Origin: Bacteroidaceae bacterium
Lineage (GTDB): Bacteria > Bacteroidota > Bacteroidia > Bacteroidales > Bacteroidaceae
NCBI GenBank assembly: GCA_024401095.1
Contig: JAKSLR010000029.1
Coordinates: forward strand, 1-39,673
DNA: 39,673 nt
Direction of reading: 5' to 3'
Made by a program: the position numbers and the translations under genes. The notes beneath the pieces were generated by a model, which was not told where the DNA came from, made no database searches, and worked only from the letters and a program-made list of their open reading frames with translations. Below, piece by piece: positions 1-7,655 of this stretch (positions are counted from its first letter, which is position 1; each line of letters opens with the position of its first letter).

Positions 1-71
1 GCGTGATCATCAACATAGCTCTGACCACCCTCACCGCCCTCCTCTCCGCACTAGGGTTCAGTGTAGGTTAG
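1..71 (+). CDS. 3' end of a small hydrophobic protein (smalltalk-like), 5' truncated
   Basis: The third frame is open from the window edge to a TAG at 69-71 and encodes about 22 residues rich in Ile, Leu, Thr and Ala, ending SALGFSVG. The composition and the LTALLSALG-type tail resemble the C-terminus of the very short (about 30 aa) Bacteroidales proteins called 'smalltalk', but the start is outside the window, so family membership is only a guess. An intrinsic terminator follows about 40 bases downstream, which supports a real transcript end here. It could also be the end of a longer membrane protein. Confidence 0.4.
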   Translation, partial: VIINIALTTLTALLSALGFSVG

Positions 72-109
72 TTAGTTTATCTCAATCTCAAATCTCAGTT
101 ACAGAACAA

Positions 110-141
110 GCCTCAACATCGACGTTGGGGCTTTTCTTTTT
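110..141 (+). terminator. Intrinsic terminator
   Basis: GCCTCAAC (110-117) pairs with GTTGGGGC (124-131), with one G-T wobble, around the six-base loop ATCGAC. The stem is followed by TTTTCTTTTT. It probably ends the transcript of the small upstream ORF. Confidence 0.8.
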
Positions 142-215
142 CGCCCTTTTGCCGGAAAAATTATAATTTATCGTAAAAATCTGGCCAGCATGCCTACTGA
201 TACGAATAAAATTCG

Positions 216-223
216 TAAACTTG
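216..223 (+). promoter_or_regulatory. Probable Bacteroidota -7 element
   Basis: TAAACTTG approximates TAnnTTTG. A transcript starting a few bases downstream would exclude the ATG at 228 and give a leader of about 38 nt to the ATG at 267, which favours the later start for the lipoprotein. Confidence 0.45.
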
Positions 224-266
224 CAAAATGCCAGAAAATGGCATCAAATACTTAAACGAAAGGATT

Positions 267-767
267 ATGAAGAAATTAATGATCATACAAGTCATGCTGG
301 CATTTTTGACCCTGACTTCCTGCAATAGCAATCAGCAAAAGGCTGAGGAAGCAACAGCAGAGGATACCACTACCGCATTTGAATCATTCTGTGAACATTT
401 CAGCAAATCGTCAGCATTTGCCTATACAGAAATGAGCGGCCGGAAAGTCCTTCTTGTTTCGCAAGAGGTTTTCGGGAACAACATAAACACCGATTTGGAA
501 GCCATTGAAGCCAGTATCTTTGCACTGGATGAAGAAAGAAAAATCGTTGCCTTGGGTTCCATAAGGTCGCAAGGTACGCTCTATCCGGTTTCAGTGCTGG
601 ATGGAAAACTGATGGTGGCTGGTCACCAGTTCGTGAAAGTTTACAGCATGAGAGGTGATGTTCCTGAACTGGTTCTTGACAATTACCAAGAAGGTGATGG
701 TCCGGAACTCACGGAAATGTTCAGGACTTTTGAGAAGGGAACCCCGATAAAGTTTGAAAGGAAGTAG
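267..767 (+). CDS. Hypothetical lipoprotein
   Basis: This is a 166-residue protein with a type II signal peptide: a basic MKK start, a hydrophobic stretch, then the lipobox LTSC with the lipidated Cys at about residue 19. A Gln/Glu/Ala-rich linker follows. The mature part shows alternating hydrophobic strands (for example KVLLVSQEVF and KLMVAGHQFVKVYSM), suggesting a beta-rich fold, but I recognise no family. I chose the ATG at 267, not 228, because it begins the signal peptide, is preceded by AAAGGA, and fits the promoter. Its stop lies 3 bases before the MFS start, so the two genes are probably co-transcribed. Confidence 0.75.
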   Translation: MKKLMIIQVMLAFLTLTSCNSNQQKAEEATAEDTTTAFESFCEHFSKSSAFAYTEMSGRKVLLVSQEVFGNNINTDLEAIEASIFALDEERKIVALGSIRSQGTLYPVSVLDGKLMVAGHQFVKVYSMRGDVPELVLDNYQEGDGPELTEMFRTFEKGTPIKFERK

Positions 768-770
768 CAG

Positions 771-1976
771 ATGAAATCTCCTAAAACGCTACAACCTCAC
801 GAAGGAATACCGGCATCCCTGATGGGAATGATGGCCATCATGGCAGGAGTATCGGTGGCCAATCTCTACTATTGCCAGCCGCTGCTGAACATGATACGCC
901 AGGACATGCAGTTGTCCGAGTTCCAGGTGAACCTGATGCCCACATGCACTCAGGTAGGATATGCCTTGGGACTTCTCACCATTATACCGATGGGAGACCT
1001 CTACAACCGCCGGAAAACCATGATGGGGTGCGCCCTGATATTGATTACCTCCCTATTGTGCATCAGTTTGGCCAGCAATGCCTACATGCTGCTCCTGGCT
1101 TCATTCGTCACGGGTTTCTTCTCTGTCATTCCGCAGATGTTCATGCCTTTTGCATCGCTCTATTCTCGCCCTGAAGAAAAGGAACGTAAAGTGGGCATGA
1201 TACTCTCCGGATTGCTCACCGGCATCCTTGCCTCACGTGTAGCCAGCGGATATGTAGGTCACCTCTGGGGATGGCGAGCCATCTATGTCTTGGCGGCCGT
1301 TGCCCTCCTGGCGATGGCAGTACTGGTGTACACCCACTTTCCGGATGTCAAGCCTACTTACAAGGGTCGTTTCATCCAGCTCTTGAAGAGCATCCGTTCC
1401 CTGGCCCTGAAATACCCTCATTCCCTGCTCTACTCTGTCCGTTCGGGCTTTTCTTTCGGCTCCTTTCTGGGACTTTGGGCGTGTCTGGCATTCCGCATGA
1501 AGGAAGCACCCTTTTTTGTGGGCAGTGATGTGGTGGGGTTGTTAAGCCTCTGTGGTATAGCCGGAGCACTTACGGCATCGAATGTAGGCAAGTACATCCC
1601 CCGGTTCGGCATAGAACGCATCAATGCATTCGGCCTCATGCTCCAGCTGCTGGCATGGGGCATTCTTGGTATATTTCACCATACCTACACCGGAATCATT
1701 CTCAGCATAGTGCTCATAGACATAGGCATGCAATGCATCCAGCTGAGCAACCAGAGTGCCACCATGAAACTTTGTCCCGAAGCCTCATCGCGCATGAACA
1801 CCATTTATATGGTGAGCTACTTCATAGGAGGATCTCTGGGAACCTTCCTGGCCGGTTCCCTCTGGAGTCTTTTCGGCTGGACAGGAACCGTGGCATCGGG
1901 ACTCCTGATGCTCGCATTCTCCGTATCTTCAATCTTCATTATAAGAAAATTCATAACGCTAACATATAAAAAATAA
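771..1976 (+). CDS. MFS transporter
   Basis: A 401-residue polytopic inner-membrane protein with about 12 predicted hydrophobic helices. The loop after helix 2 carries GDLYNRRK (residues 75-82), matching MFS motif A (GxLxDRxGRR type). It begins NLYYCQPLL after the first helix, a signature seen in the YgaY/inner-membrane MFS exporter group of drug or metabolite transporters. The substrate cannot be read from sequence. It follows the lipoprotein by 3 bases, suggesting an operon. No hairpin follows the stop, and the next gene has its own weak promoter. Confidence 0.9.
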   Translation: MKSPKTLQPHEGIPASLMGMMAIMAGVSVANLYYCQPLLNMIRQDMQLSEFQVNLMPTCTQVGYALGLLTIIPMGDLYNRRKTMMGCALILITSLLCISLASNAYMLLLASFVTGFFSVIPQMFMPFASLYSRPEEKERKVGMILSGLLTGILASRVASGYVGHLWGWRAIYVLAAVALLAMAVLVYTHFPDVKPTYKGRFIQLLKSIRSLALKYPHSLLYSVRSGFSFGSFLGLWACLAFRMKEAPFFVGSDVVGLLSLCGIAGALTASNVGKYIPRFGIERINAFGLMLQLLAWGILGIFHHTYTGIILSIVLIDIGMQCIQLSNQSATMKLCPEASSRMNTIYMVSYFIGGSLGTFLAGSLWSLFGWTGTVASGLLMLAFSVSSIFIIRKFITLTYKK

Positions 1977-1998
1977 ATTCCGTAATCAGATTTTTTTG

Positions 1999-2006
1999 TA
2001 AATTCG
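1999..2006 (+). promoter_or_regulatory. Possible -7 element for the PAS-nitroreductase-LuxR operon
   Basis: TAAATTCG is a degenerate TAnnTTTG, located 27 bases before the PAS gene ATG. No clear -33 TTTG was seen at the right distance, so this is tentative. Confidence 0.35.
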
Positions 2007-2032
2007 CACACAATAACAGAAAACCATACGTT

Positions 2033-2377
2033 ATGAAACAGACATGGGATTATTTAGAAAACGTAGCTTTTTCGGCTATAGTATGCGATAAAGAGGGCAT
2101 TGTGCTCTATCAGAACGCATTGGCCCGCAAGCGCGATGGAGATGTTATCGGTCAGAACCTCTACAACTGCCATGGAAAGAAATCTGGAGAGAAGATTCGC
2201 CACATGATGGAAACCGGCGAAAGCAACACCTATGAATACATTCAGCACGGCAAGCAGTACTTCATACATCACACACCATGGTATGAAGAACCAGGAGGAG
2301 AAATAAGCGGCTTGATAGAACTCGAGATAGAAGTCCCACAAAACTATCCCCTATTCAACAGAGATAAAAAGGAATAA
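2033..2377 (+). CDS. PAS domain protein
   Basis: A 114-residue single-domain protein. Residues about 8-105 read as a PAS fold: an N-terminal AFSAIVCDKEGIVLYQN core, the central GQNLYNCHG segment, a helix with KIRHMMETGE, and terminal strands YFIHHTPWY and SGLIELEIEV. The NCHG...KI arrangement resembles the PAS at the end of DUF438-type proteins, which often sense redox state or a small ligand, but no haem or flavin ligand can be assigned here. It has no output domain. It sits 7 bases before a nitroreductase and ahead of a LuxR-type regulator, so it may be a stand-alone sensor for that cassette (inference). Confidence 0.7.
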   Translation: MKQTWDYLENVAFSAIVCDKEGIVLYQNALARKRDGDVIGQNLYNCHGKKSGEKIRHMMETGESNTYEYIQHGKQYFIHHTPWYEEPGGEISGLIELEIEVPQNYPLFNRDKKE

Positions 2378-2384
2378 AACGATC

Positions 2385-3080
2385 ATGACATTACTGGAAG
2401 CAATAGACAAACGCCATAGCGTACGTCACTACATAAGAAAAGCTTTACCTCAAGAAACCGTAGATGCCTTGCGCACCAAGATTGAGGATTGTAACCGCGA
2501 GGGAAACCTTCACATTCAGCTTGTGCTCAATGAACCCAAAGGATTCAGCGGCATGATCTGCTACGGCCAGTTCTCTGGTGTAGAAAACTACCTTGTCATG
2601 GCAGGAAAGAAAGCCGATGACCTGGATGAACGCATCGGTTACTACGGAGAGCAACTGGTTCTCTTCGCTCAGCAATTAGGCCTTGGCACCTGCTGGGCAG
2701 GCCTCACCTACAGCAAGATAAAAGGTACATACAACCTGGAGGACGATGAAAAGATTGCATGTATGATAGCCTTGGGTTATCCTGATGATCCCGGGCGTAA
2801 TCTCAAGCGCAAAAGTATCAACCAATTATCCAATGTGGGTGACAGCACACCAGAATGGTTCAAGGCAGGTGTGGAAGCTGCCCAGAAAGCACCTACTGCC
2901 GTCAATCAGCAGAAATTCTTCCTGGAGTATCTGGGCGTGAAAGACGGAAGACATACCGTACGCATCAAGCGCCTCTTCTCCCTTGCCGGATACACGAAAA
3001 TGGATCTTGGCATCGTCAAGCTGCACTTTGAGATTGGAGCCGGAAAGAACAATTTTACATGGGAAGATGAAGCAATCTGA
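2385..3080 (+). CDS. Nitroreductase family protein (TM1586 type)
   Basis: A 231-residue flavin-dependent oxidoreductase-like protein. The N-terminus has RHSVRHY (residues 10-16), the phosphate-binding Arg-Ser-Arg region of nitroreductases. GLGTCWAG (99-106) is the conserved core segment, and APTAVNQQ (169-176) is the second FMN-contact motif, displaced to the C-terminal half. That internal rearrangement and the length fit the putative TM1586-type nitroreductase family, not classical NfsA/NfsB. Substrate unknown. It lies between a PAS protein and a LuxR-type regulator whose start overlaps its stop by 14 bases, so the three are translationally linked. Confidence 0.85.
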   Translation: MTLLEAIDKRHSVRHYIRKALPQETVDALRTKIEDCNREGNLHIQLVLNEPKGFSGMICYGQFSGVENYLVMAGKKADDLDERIGYYGEQLVLFAQQLGLGTCWAGLTYSKIKGTYNLEDDEKIACMIALGYPDDPGRNLKRKSINQLSNVGDSTPEWFKAGVEAAQKAPTAVNQQKFFLEYLGVKDGRHTVRIKRLFSLAGYTKMDLGIVKLHFEIGAGKNNFTWEDEAI

Positions 3081-3828
3081 GCAGAAAAAACTGGATGAGA
3101 AACTGCTGATGCACGATTTTAACTATGATGACGTGCATGGGCAACGCTATCTTTCTGCCAAAAACATGGCTGAGCAATACACAAAAATGGAAAATGCCGT
3201 TGCTGTTCTCAGCAATATGGCACGCGATGTCAGCTACATCTGCTACGGCCACCTGGGCAGCAAAATGGGATTAGGACACGATAACGAAGAAGTAGAATCC
3301 ATCTGGGAAAAGAAAATCCTGGATCGTGTACATCCCGATGATGCAACAGAAAAAATAGCATGGGAACTGCAGTTCCATTCTTTCATTAAGCAACAACCAG
3401 AAGATCAGCGTGCAGATTATTACCTTCAACACTTCCTGCGTATGAAGGATGCCGATGGGATCTACCATACTCTACGCCATAAAATCTTTTACCTGGATTA
3501 TGACACGAACGACAACGTGCTGCTTGTTCTCTGTCTCTACACCATTGTCAATGAAAATCATGGCGTGGCAGGTATTGTGAACTCATTGGATGACACCATA
3601 GTCAGGGCATCTACCGTAAATACCCAAGGAATCCTCTCTGAACGCGAATGTGAAATCTTACAGATGATCCGCCACGGCTATGCCAGCAAGCATATAGCTG
3701 ATCAACTCTGCATCAGCGTGAACACCGTGAACAATCATAGGCAGAACATTATGCGCAAGCTACATTGCCAGAATACCACCGAAGCCGTGAGTGTGGCACG
3801 CAAACTAGGGCTTTTAACCGCAGAATAA
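3067..3828 (+). CDS. LuxR-type transcriptional regulator with PAS-like N-terminus
   Basis: A 253-residue protein. Residues about 189-250 form a LuxR/FixJ helix-turn-helix: LSERECEIL, then the recognition segment ISVNTVNNHRQNIMRKL, ending TEAVSVARKLGLL. The N-terminal two thirds lack the acidic pocket and Lys of a receiver domain and look PAS-like (HPDD turn, YYLQHFLRMKDADGIYHTL), so the input is probably a ligand or redox cue, not phosphorylation. A longer in-frame ATG exists at 2983 but would lie deep inside the nitroreductase gene. The ATG at 3067, overlapping the nitroreductase stop by 14 bases, is the more likely start. Confidence 0.8.
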   Translation: MKQSEQKKLDEKLLMHDFNYDDVHGQRYLSAKNMAEQYTKMENAVAVLSNMARDVSYICYGHLGSKMGLGHDNEEVESIWEKKILDRVHPDDATEKIAWELQFHSFIKQQPEDQRADYYLQHFLRMKDADGIYHTLRHKIFYLDYDTNDNVLLVLCLYTIVNENHGVAGIVNSLDDTIVRASTVNTQGILSERECEILQMIRHGYASKHIADQLCISVNTVNNHRQNIMRKLHCQNTTEAVSVARKLGLLTAE

Positions 3829-3841
3829 TGAAAAATCACTA

Positions 3842-3872
3842 TTGGGCAATACAGTAGAAAACCGTACCTTTG
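3842..3872 (+). promoter_or_regulatory. Promoter of the DUF1349 gene
   Basis: TTG at 3842-3844 and TACCTTTG at 3865-3872 are separated by 20 bases, the usual Bacteroidota -33/-7 spacing. The leader to the ATG is about 30 nt. Confidence 0.7.
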
Positions 3873-3905
3873 CAGAAATTTCTAAATCTACTATAAAAAA
3901 TTGAA

Positions 3906-4556
3906 ATGAAAGCAAAGTTTTTCTTCACTGCTCTGGTAGCAGTATTCAGTTTCTCTGCTCAGGCGCAGACTCTTGAGAAAATGCAGTGGTTCAATGAACC
4001 AGAGTCTTACACCATCAAAGGCGGTACCCTGGAAATGGATGTTCCTGGTCAAACCGACTATTGGCGCATTGCACACTATGGTTTTACCGTAGATGACGGT
4101 CCATTCCTTTACAACACCTATGGCGGTGAGTTCGAGGCAAAGATCAAGGTAAGCGGTGACTACAAGGTGCGTTTCGACCAGGCAGGTATGATGATTCGTC
4201 AGGATCATGAGAACTATGTCAAGTTCGGTATTGAGTTTGTGGATGGTAAGTTCAATATCTCTACCGTAGTAACTCACCACACTTCTGACTGGAGTGTAAT
4301 CCAGCTGGAGAACCCTATTCCATATCTGTGGCTCAAGGCTGTCCGTCGTCTGGATGCCATTGAAATCTACTATAGCTTCGACGATAAGGAATACACCATG
4401 ATGCGTACCCTCTGGATGCAGGACAACTGCCCACTTCAGGTAGGTCCTGTAGCTGCTTGTCCTGATGGCCAGGGCTTCAAGGCACGTTTCTCAGACTTTA
4501 CCGTTAAGCATCTGCCAGATCAGCGTCGTGTAGAATGGCTTAAGAACAATCAGTAA
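3906..4556 (+). CDS. Secreted DUF1349 (concanavalin-A-like) protein
   Basis: A 216-residue protein with a clear Sec signal peptide cleaved after AQA (about residue 20). The mature chain starts LEKMQWFNEP and carries the DUF1349 pattern: TDYWRIAHYG, then DQAGMMIRQDHENYVKFGIEF, then SVVTHHTSDWS-type strands, ending with GPVAACPDGQGFKARFSDF. The family adopts a jelly-roll related to YesU and to carbohydrate-binding lectin folds, so binding of a glycan is likely, but catalysis is unproven. Compared with its neighbours the gene favours CGT, CTG and GGT codons, which suggests strong expression. It precedes an acyltransferase by 12 bases. Confidence 0.85.
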   Translation: MKAKFFFTALVAVFSFSAQAQTLEKMQWFNEPESYTIKGGTLEMDVPGQTDYWRIAHYGFTVDDGPFLYNTYGGEFEAKIKVSGDYKVRFDQAGMMIRQDHENYVKFGIEFVDGKFNISTVVTHHTSDWSVIQLENPIPYLWLKAVRRLDAIEIYYSFDDKEYTMMRTLWMQDNCPLQVGPVAACPDGQGFKARFSDFTVKHLPDQRRVEWLKNNQ

Positions 4557-4568
4557 TCATCTATCTTA

Positions 4569-5711
4569 ATGAAACCATACAGATATGAAATACTGGATGG
4601 CTTAAGAGGAGTGGCCGCACTCATGGTGGTAGTTTTCCACATGAGTGAGGCCTTCTCTTATGACCCTGTGTTCAAGCATCTGAACCATGGCTACCTGTGC
4701 GTAGATTTCTTCTATGTGCTTTCCGGTTTCGTCATAGGATTTGCCTACGAAGGAAGGATGAAAAGCGGATTGATGTCCCGATGGGACTTTCTGAAAGCGC
4801 GATTCATCCGACTCCAGCCGATGGTACTTTTTGGAATACTATTGGGAGCCGGCTTGTTCTTCTTTCAGGAATGCAACTACTATGCAGGCATTGGAAATGC
4901 CAGCGTGTGGTACGTCATTCAGAACATGGTCATGAGTTTCTTCATGATTCCCGTCACGCCAGAATTCAATGTACGTGCCAATACAGAAATGTTTGTCCTG
5001 AACATTCCTCAATGGTCCATGGTATTTGAGTATATAGCCAACATTCTTTTCTGCCTCTTCGTATTCAAGCTGGGAAAGAAAGGCTTGATGGTTCTGGTAG
5101 GATTGTTTGCGCTGATGATAGTGGACAGTGCCCTCACGCTGAATTTGTTTGGAATGCTGCAACCACACGATTATCCTTGCTCACTGAATGCAGGATGGTC
5201 GCTCACCGCAGAACAATTCTACATTGGTGTAGCACGTGTAGGATTCTCTTTCTTTACCGGTTTGCTGCTATTCCGTCTTATTTACAAAGAAGGAGCCGCC
5301 TTGAAGAAAACACGCACACCCATCTTTGCCATCTGTTCATTCATCATCATCGCCATTGTATGCGTTGATCAGATAGGCGGTTATGAGCATCCGCTCTACG
5401 ATGGTATCTTCAACCTGATTTGCGTGTTTATACTCTGTCCGTTTACCGTATGGTTCGGCTCCCAACGAATAGAACTAAGCCAACGTACAAAAAATGTATG
5501 CGACTTCTTGGGACGTCTGTCCTACCCTCTCTATCTGGCACACTATCCGCTGGTTTACCTGTTCTTCACTTGGATGGATACCCATCACGATGCTTCATTC
5601 AGCATTTTGGCCTTTACATCTACAGCAACATTTTTACTCTGTGTAGCTTTAGGTTATGCTGCGCTGAAACTTTGGGATGAACCAATACGAAAATGGCTAG
5701 CAAAGAAATGA
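4569..5711 (+). CDS. Acyltransferase 3 family membrane protein
   Basis: A 380-residue polytopic protein of the acyltransferase-3 (OafA/YrhL) family, which transfers acyl groups to surface glycans or other exported acceptors. The N-terminus has the family start LDGLRGVAALMVVVFH, with the conserved His (residue 24) in the first helix, then FFVLSGF-like FYVLSGFVIGFAYEGR and the RFIRLQP loop. About ten membrane helices are visible. It shares the transcript of the secreted DUF1349 gene and is followed at once by a strong terminator, so the pair forms a two-gene unit, possibly modifying and binding a glycan (inference). Confidence 0.85.
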   Translation: MKPYRYEILDGLRGVAALMVVVFHMSEAFSYDPVFKHLNHGYLCVDFFYVLSGFVIGFAYEGRMKSGLMSRWDFLKARFIRLQPMVLFGILLGAGLFFFQECNYYAGIGNASVWYVIQNMVMSFFMIPVTPEFNVRANTEMFVLNIPQWSMVFEYIANILFCLFVFKLGKKGLMVLVGLFALMIVDSALTLNLFGMLQPHDYPCSLNAGWSLTAEQFYIGVARVGFSFFTGLLLFRLIYKEGAALKKTRTPIFAICSFIIIAIVCVDQIGGYEHPLYDGIFNLICVFILCPFTVWFGSQRIELSQRTKNVCDFLGRLSYPLYLAHYPLVYLFFTWMDTHHDASFSILAFTSTATFLLCVALGYAALKLWDEPIRKWLAKK

Positions 5712-5718
5712 GATAGTA

Positions 5719-5750
5719 AAAAAAGAGACGAAGCATCGTCTCTTTTTTCT
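5719..5750 (+). terminator. Strong (bidirectional) intrinsic terminator
   Basis: A 13-bp perfect stem, AAAAAAGAGACGA (5719-5731) with TCGTCTCTTTTTT (5736-5748), encloses a 4-base loop. The T-rich arm continues as CTTTTCTTT. It ends the DUF1349-acyltransferase unit. Confidence 0.92.
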
Positions 5751-5770
5751 TTTCTTTATGAAAAAAGCAC

Positions 5771-5778
5771 TACCTTTG
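5771..5778 (+). promoter_or_regulatory. -7 element for the cobI-elaA pair
   Basis: TACCTTTG matches TAnnTTTG exactly and lies just after the terminator. Transcription would begin near 5784, which argues against the TTG codon at 5784 as the translation start and for the ATG at 5811. Confidence 0.65.
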
Positions 5779-5810
5779 CCCCATTGAATAAAAAGCAGGT
5801 TGCACGGTGT

Positions 5811-6488
5811 ATGAAGGAATGTAAGTTTGTATCATTAGGTCCTGGAGGTAAAGACAATGTTACCTTAGGTACGTTTAAAGCGCTTCAGGACGCAGACAAG
5901 ATTTACTGCTTCGGCAGTAACTCTAAGTCTTATGCTTTGGATACTCTTCTGCAATTAGAAATCCCAGAAGATAAAATCTGCGTAGTAGAACTTCCAATGT
6001 CGTCTGACCGCACCAAAGCCTTTGAAATCTATACAGAACTTGCTGACAGGATCCTGCAAGATACGGGCAAGATTATTGTGGCCACAGAAGGAGATACCGG
6101 AATCTTTGCCACCACACATTATGTAATGGATATCCTGAATGCCAAAGGCATCAATGTCATACAGACATCCGGAATTCCATCTTTCATTGCAGCAGGAGCC
6201 TTGGCTGGCATTTCTCTGGTAAGTCAGGAGCAAAGGCTGCTGGTGGTTCCGGGCGAGATTAGCAACGAAGAGATGATTTCCCAATTATCTTCCGGATCAA
6301 CCATAGTCATCATGAAGCTGTCTCGCATGAAAGATCAGATACACGATTTCATCAAGCAGAATCCAAACTATAGTTACCATTATGTGGAGAAAGTGGGCAT
6401 GCCTGAAGCCAATCACATCACAGATAGAGAGATTCTGAAAGAGAAATGTTTTCCTTATTTCTCTCTCATGATCATAAAGAGTCATTAA
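5811..6488 (+). CDS. cobI: Precorrin-2 C20-methyltransferase (CobI/CbiL-like)
   Basis: A 225-residue tetrapyrrole methylase. The SAM-dependent corrin/porphyrin methylase hallmarks are present: SLGPGGKDNVTL at the N-terminus (usually GVGPGDPELLT, here with GK for GD), ELPMSSDRTKA, ATEGDTGIFATT, SGIPSFIAAGALAG, and the C-terminal KVGMPEANH with FPYFSLMII. Order and length fit precorrin-2 C20-methyltransferase, which adds the C20 methyl early in cobalamin ring synthesis. No other corrin gene is nearby. A TTG start at 5784 would add nine residues but lies at the predicted transcript start, so I use the ATG. The next gene starts one base after its stop. Confidence 0.8.
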   Translation: MKECKFVSLGPGGKDNVTLGTFKALQDADKIYCFGSNSKSYALDTLLQLEIPEDKICVVELPMSSDRTKAFEIYTELADRILQDTGKIIVATEGDTGIFATTHYVMDILNAKGINVIQTSGIPSFIAAGALAGISLVSQEQRLLVVPGEISNEEMISQLSSGSTIVIMKLSRMKDQIHDFIKQNPNYSYHYVEKVGMPEANHITDREILKEKCFPYFSLMIIKSH

Positions 6489-6489
6489 C

Positions 6490-6951
6490 ATGGAAGAGAC
6501 AAAGACCATATTACATGAAAAGACGTTCAAAGAACTGACGGTTGATGAACTCTATGAACTCCTGAGAATCAGAGCAGATGTGTTTGTAGTGGAACAGGAT
6601 TGCGTCTATCAAGACCTGGATGGAGATGACCAACGAGCCATACACCTTTGGCTGACCATAGAAGGAAAGACGGTAGCATTATGCCGCGTCTGCCCAGCAG
6701 GAACGCACATGAAAGAAGTCTCCATAGGCAGAGTCATTACCACAGAAAGAGGGAAAGGTTATGGCAAGCAAATCATGCTGGCAGCCATAGATACAGCAAT
6801 TCATATCTTTAATGCCAGACAAATAGACCTTGAAGCTCAGGAATACGCCAGAGGATTCTACGAAAGCGTCGGTTTCGTCCAATCCTCAGAATCCTTTATC
6901 CTGGATGGTATTCCACACATAAAAATGACACGATTTACGGAAAACGGCTAG
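6490..6951 (+). CDS. ElaA-like GNAT acetyltransferase
   Basis: A 153-residue GNAT protein. Residues about 18-45 (ELYELLRIRADVFVVEQDCVYQDLDG) match the ElaA family opening, and ISIGRVITTERGKGYGKQIM carries the acetyl-CoA pyrophosphate-binding R/QxxGxG/A loop (RGKGYG). GFYESVGFV is the usual C-terminal GNAT motif. The acetyl acceptor of ElaA proteins is unknown. It is co-transcribed with the corrin methyltransferase, with a single base between them, and ends at a convergent terminator. Confidence 0.85.
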   Translation: MEETKTILHEKTFKELTVDELYELLRIRADVFVVEQDCVYQDLDGDDQRAIHLWLTIEGKTVALCRVCPAGTHMKEVSIGRVITTERGKGYGKQIMLAAIDTAIHIFNARQIDLEAQEYARGFYESVGFVQSSESFILDGIPHIKMTRFTENG

Positions 6952-6973
6952 CCTATCCATACGAATGAAAAAA

Positions 6974-7001
6974 CCACTTACTTCCAGACGGAAGCAAGTG
7001 G
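6974..7001. terminator. Shared bidirectional terminator between elaA and rubrerythrin
   Basis: CCACTTACTTCC (6974-6985) pairs with GGAAGCAAGTGG (6990-7001), with one mismatch and a 4-base loop. An A-tract before it serves the minus-strand rubrerythrin transcript, and TTTATCTTTTT after it serves the plus strand. Confidence 0.85.
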
Positions 7002-7027
7002 CAATTTATCTTTTTGGTAAGTGAGGT

Positions 7028-7567
7028 TTAGAAATTATCAGCATGAACCTCGAAGTAAGACTGAGGATGAGCACATACTGCACATGCAGCTGGTGCCTTC
7101 TCGCCTACTACAATATGACCACAATTGCGGCACTCCCATACCTTTACCTCACTCTTGGCAAATACTTCCTGAGCCTCGATATTGTGAAGTAATGCACGAT
7201 AACGCTCCTCGTGGCGCTTTTCGATAGCAGCAACCAGACGGAACTTCTTTGCCAATGCAGTGAAACCTTCTTCCTCTGCGGTCTTTGCAAAACCTTCGTA
7301 CATGTCTGTCCACTCGTAGTTCTCACCTTCTGCTGCGTGTGCCAGATTCTCTGCAGTGCTACCAATACCCTGCAACTCCTTGAACCACATCTTAGCATGC
7401 TCCTTCTCGTTGTCTGCTGTCTTGGTGAAAATCTCTGCCATCTGCTCGAAACCCTCCTTCTTTGCTACAGATGCAAAATAAGTATACTTATTACGTGCCT
7501 GTGACTCACCAGCGAAAGCTGCTTCCAGATTCTTCTCAGTTTGTGTTCCTGCGTATTTGTTTGCCAT
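7028..7567 (-). CDS. rbr: Rubrerythrin
   Basis: A 179-residue protein combining a diiron ferritin-like domain (residues about 1-140, with [18 protein letters not shown], and EKRHEERY, the paired Glu/ExxH ligands) and a C-terminal rubredoxin-type iron site (CRNC and CAVC pairs near residues 143-165). Rubrerythrin reduces hydrogen peroxide to water using electrons from NADH via rubredoxin partners, and is a main peroxide defence in anaerobes. It is transcribed away from an AraC regulator, a flavoprotein and an SDR, with an inverted repeat in the shared intergenic region. Confidence 0.96.
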   Translation of the reverse strand: MANKYAGTQTEKNLEAAFAGESQARNKYTYFASVAKKEGFEQMAEIFTKTADNEKEHAKMWFKELQGIGSTAENLAHAAEGENYEWTDMYEGFAKTAEEEGFTALAKKFRLVAAIEKRHEERYRALLHNIEAQEVFAKSEVKVWECRNCGHIVVGEKAPAACAVCAHPQSYFEVHADNF

Positions 7568-7607
7568 AATCTTTATTTGTTTTTAGTGTTAATAATTATT
7601 TCTGATG

Positions 7608-7637
7608 CAAAGATAGGGAACTTCTTGGCATTTCAAA
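7608..7637 (-). promoter_or_regulatory. Rubrerythrin promoter
   Basis: On the minus strand, TATCTTTG (7615-7608) is an exact -7 element, 40 bases before the start codon. A TTTG (7637-7634) sits 18 bases upstream of it, a slightly short -33 spacing. Confidence 0.75.
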
Positions 7638-7655
7638 AACAAAAACAAGCATACT

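Noticed and set aside
872..1174. 100-residue plus-strand ORF inside the MFS gene
   Set aside because: It is another frame of the MFS gene, with low-complexity His/Pro/Arg content and no start signals.
2983..3066. Longer N-terminus for the LuxR-type regulator
   Set aside because: It would overlap the nitroreductase gene by about 98 bases, and the extra residues look like out-of-frame translation of that gene.
5784..5810. TTG start for the corrin methyltransferase
   Set aside because: It lies at the predicted transcript start after the -7 element at 5771-5778; the ATG at 5811 opens directly on the methylase motif.
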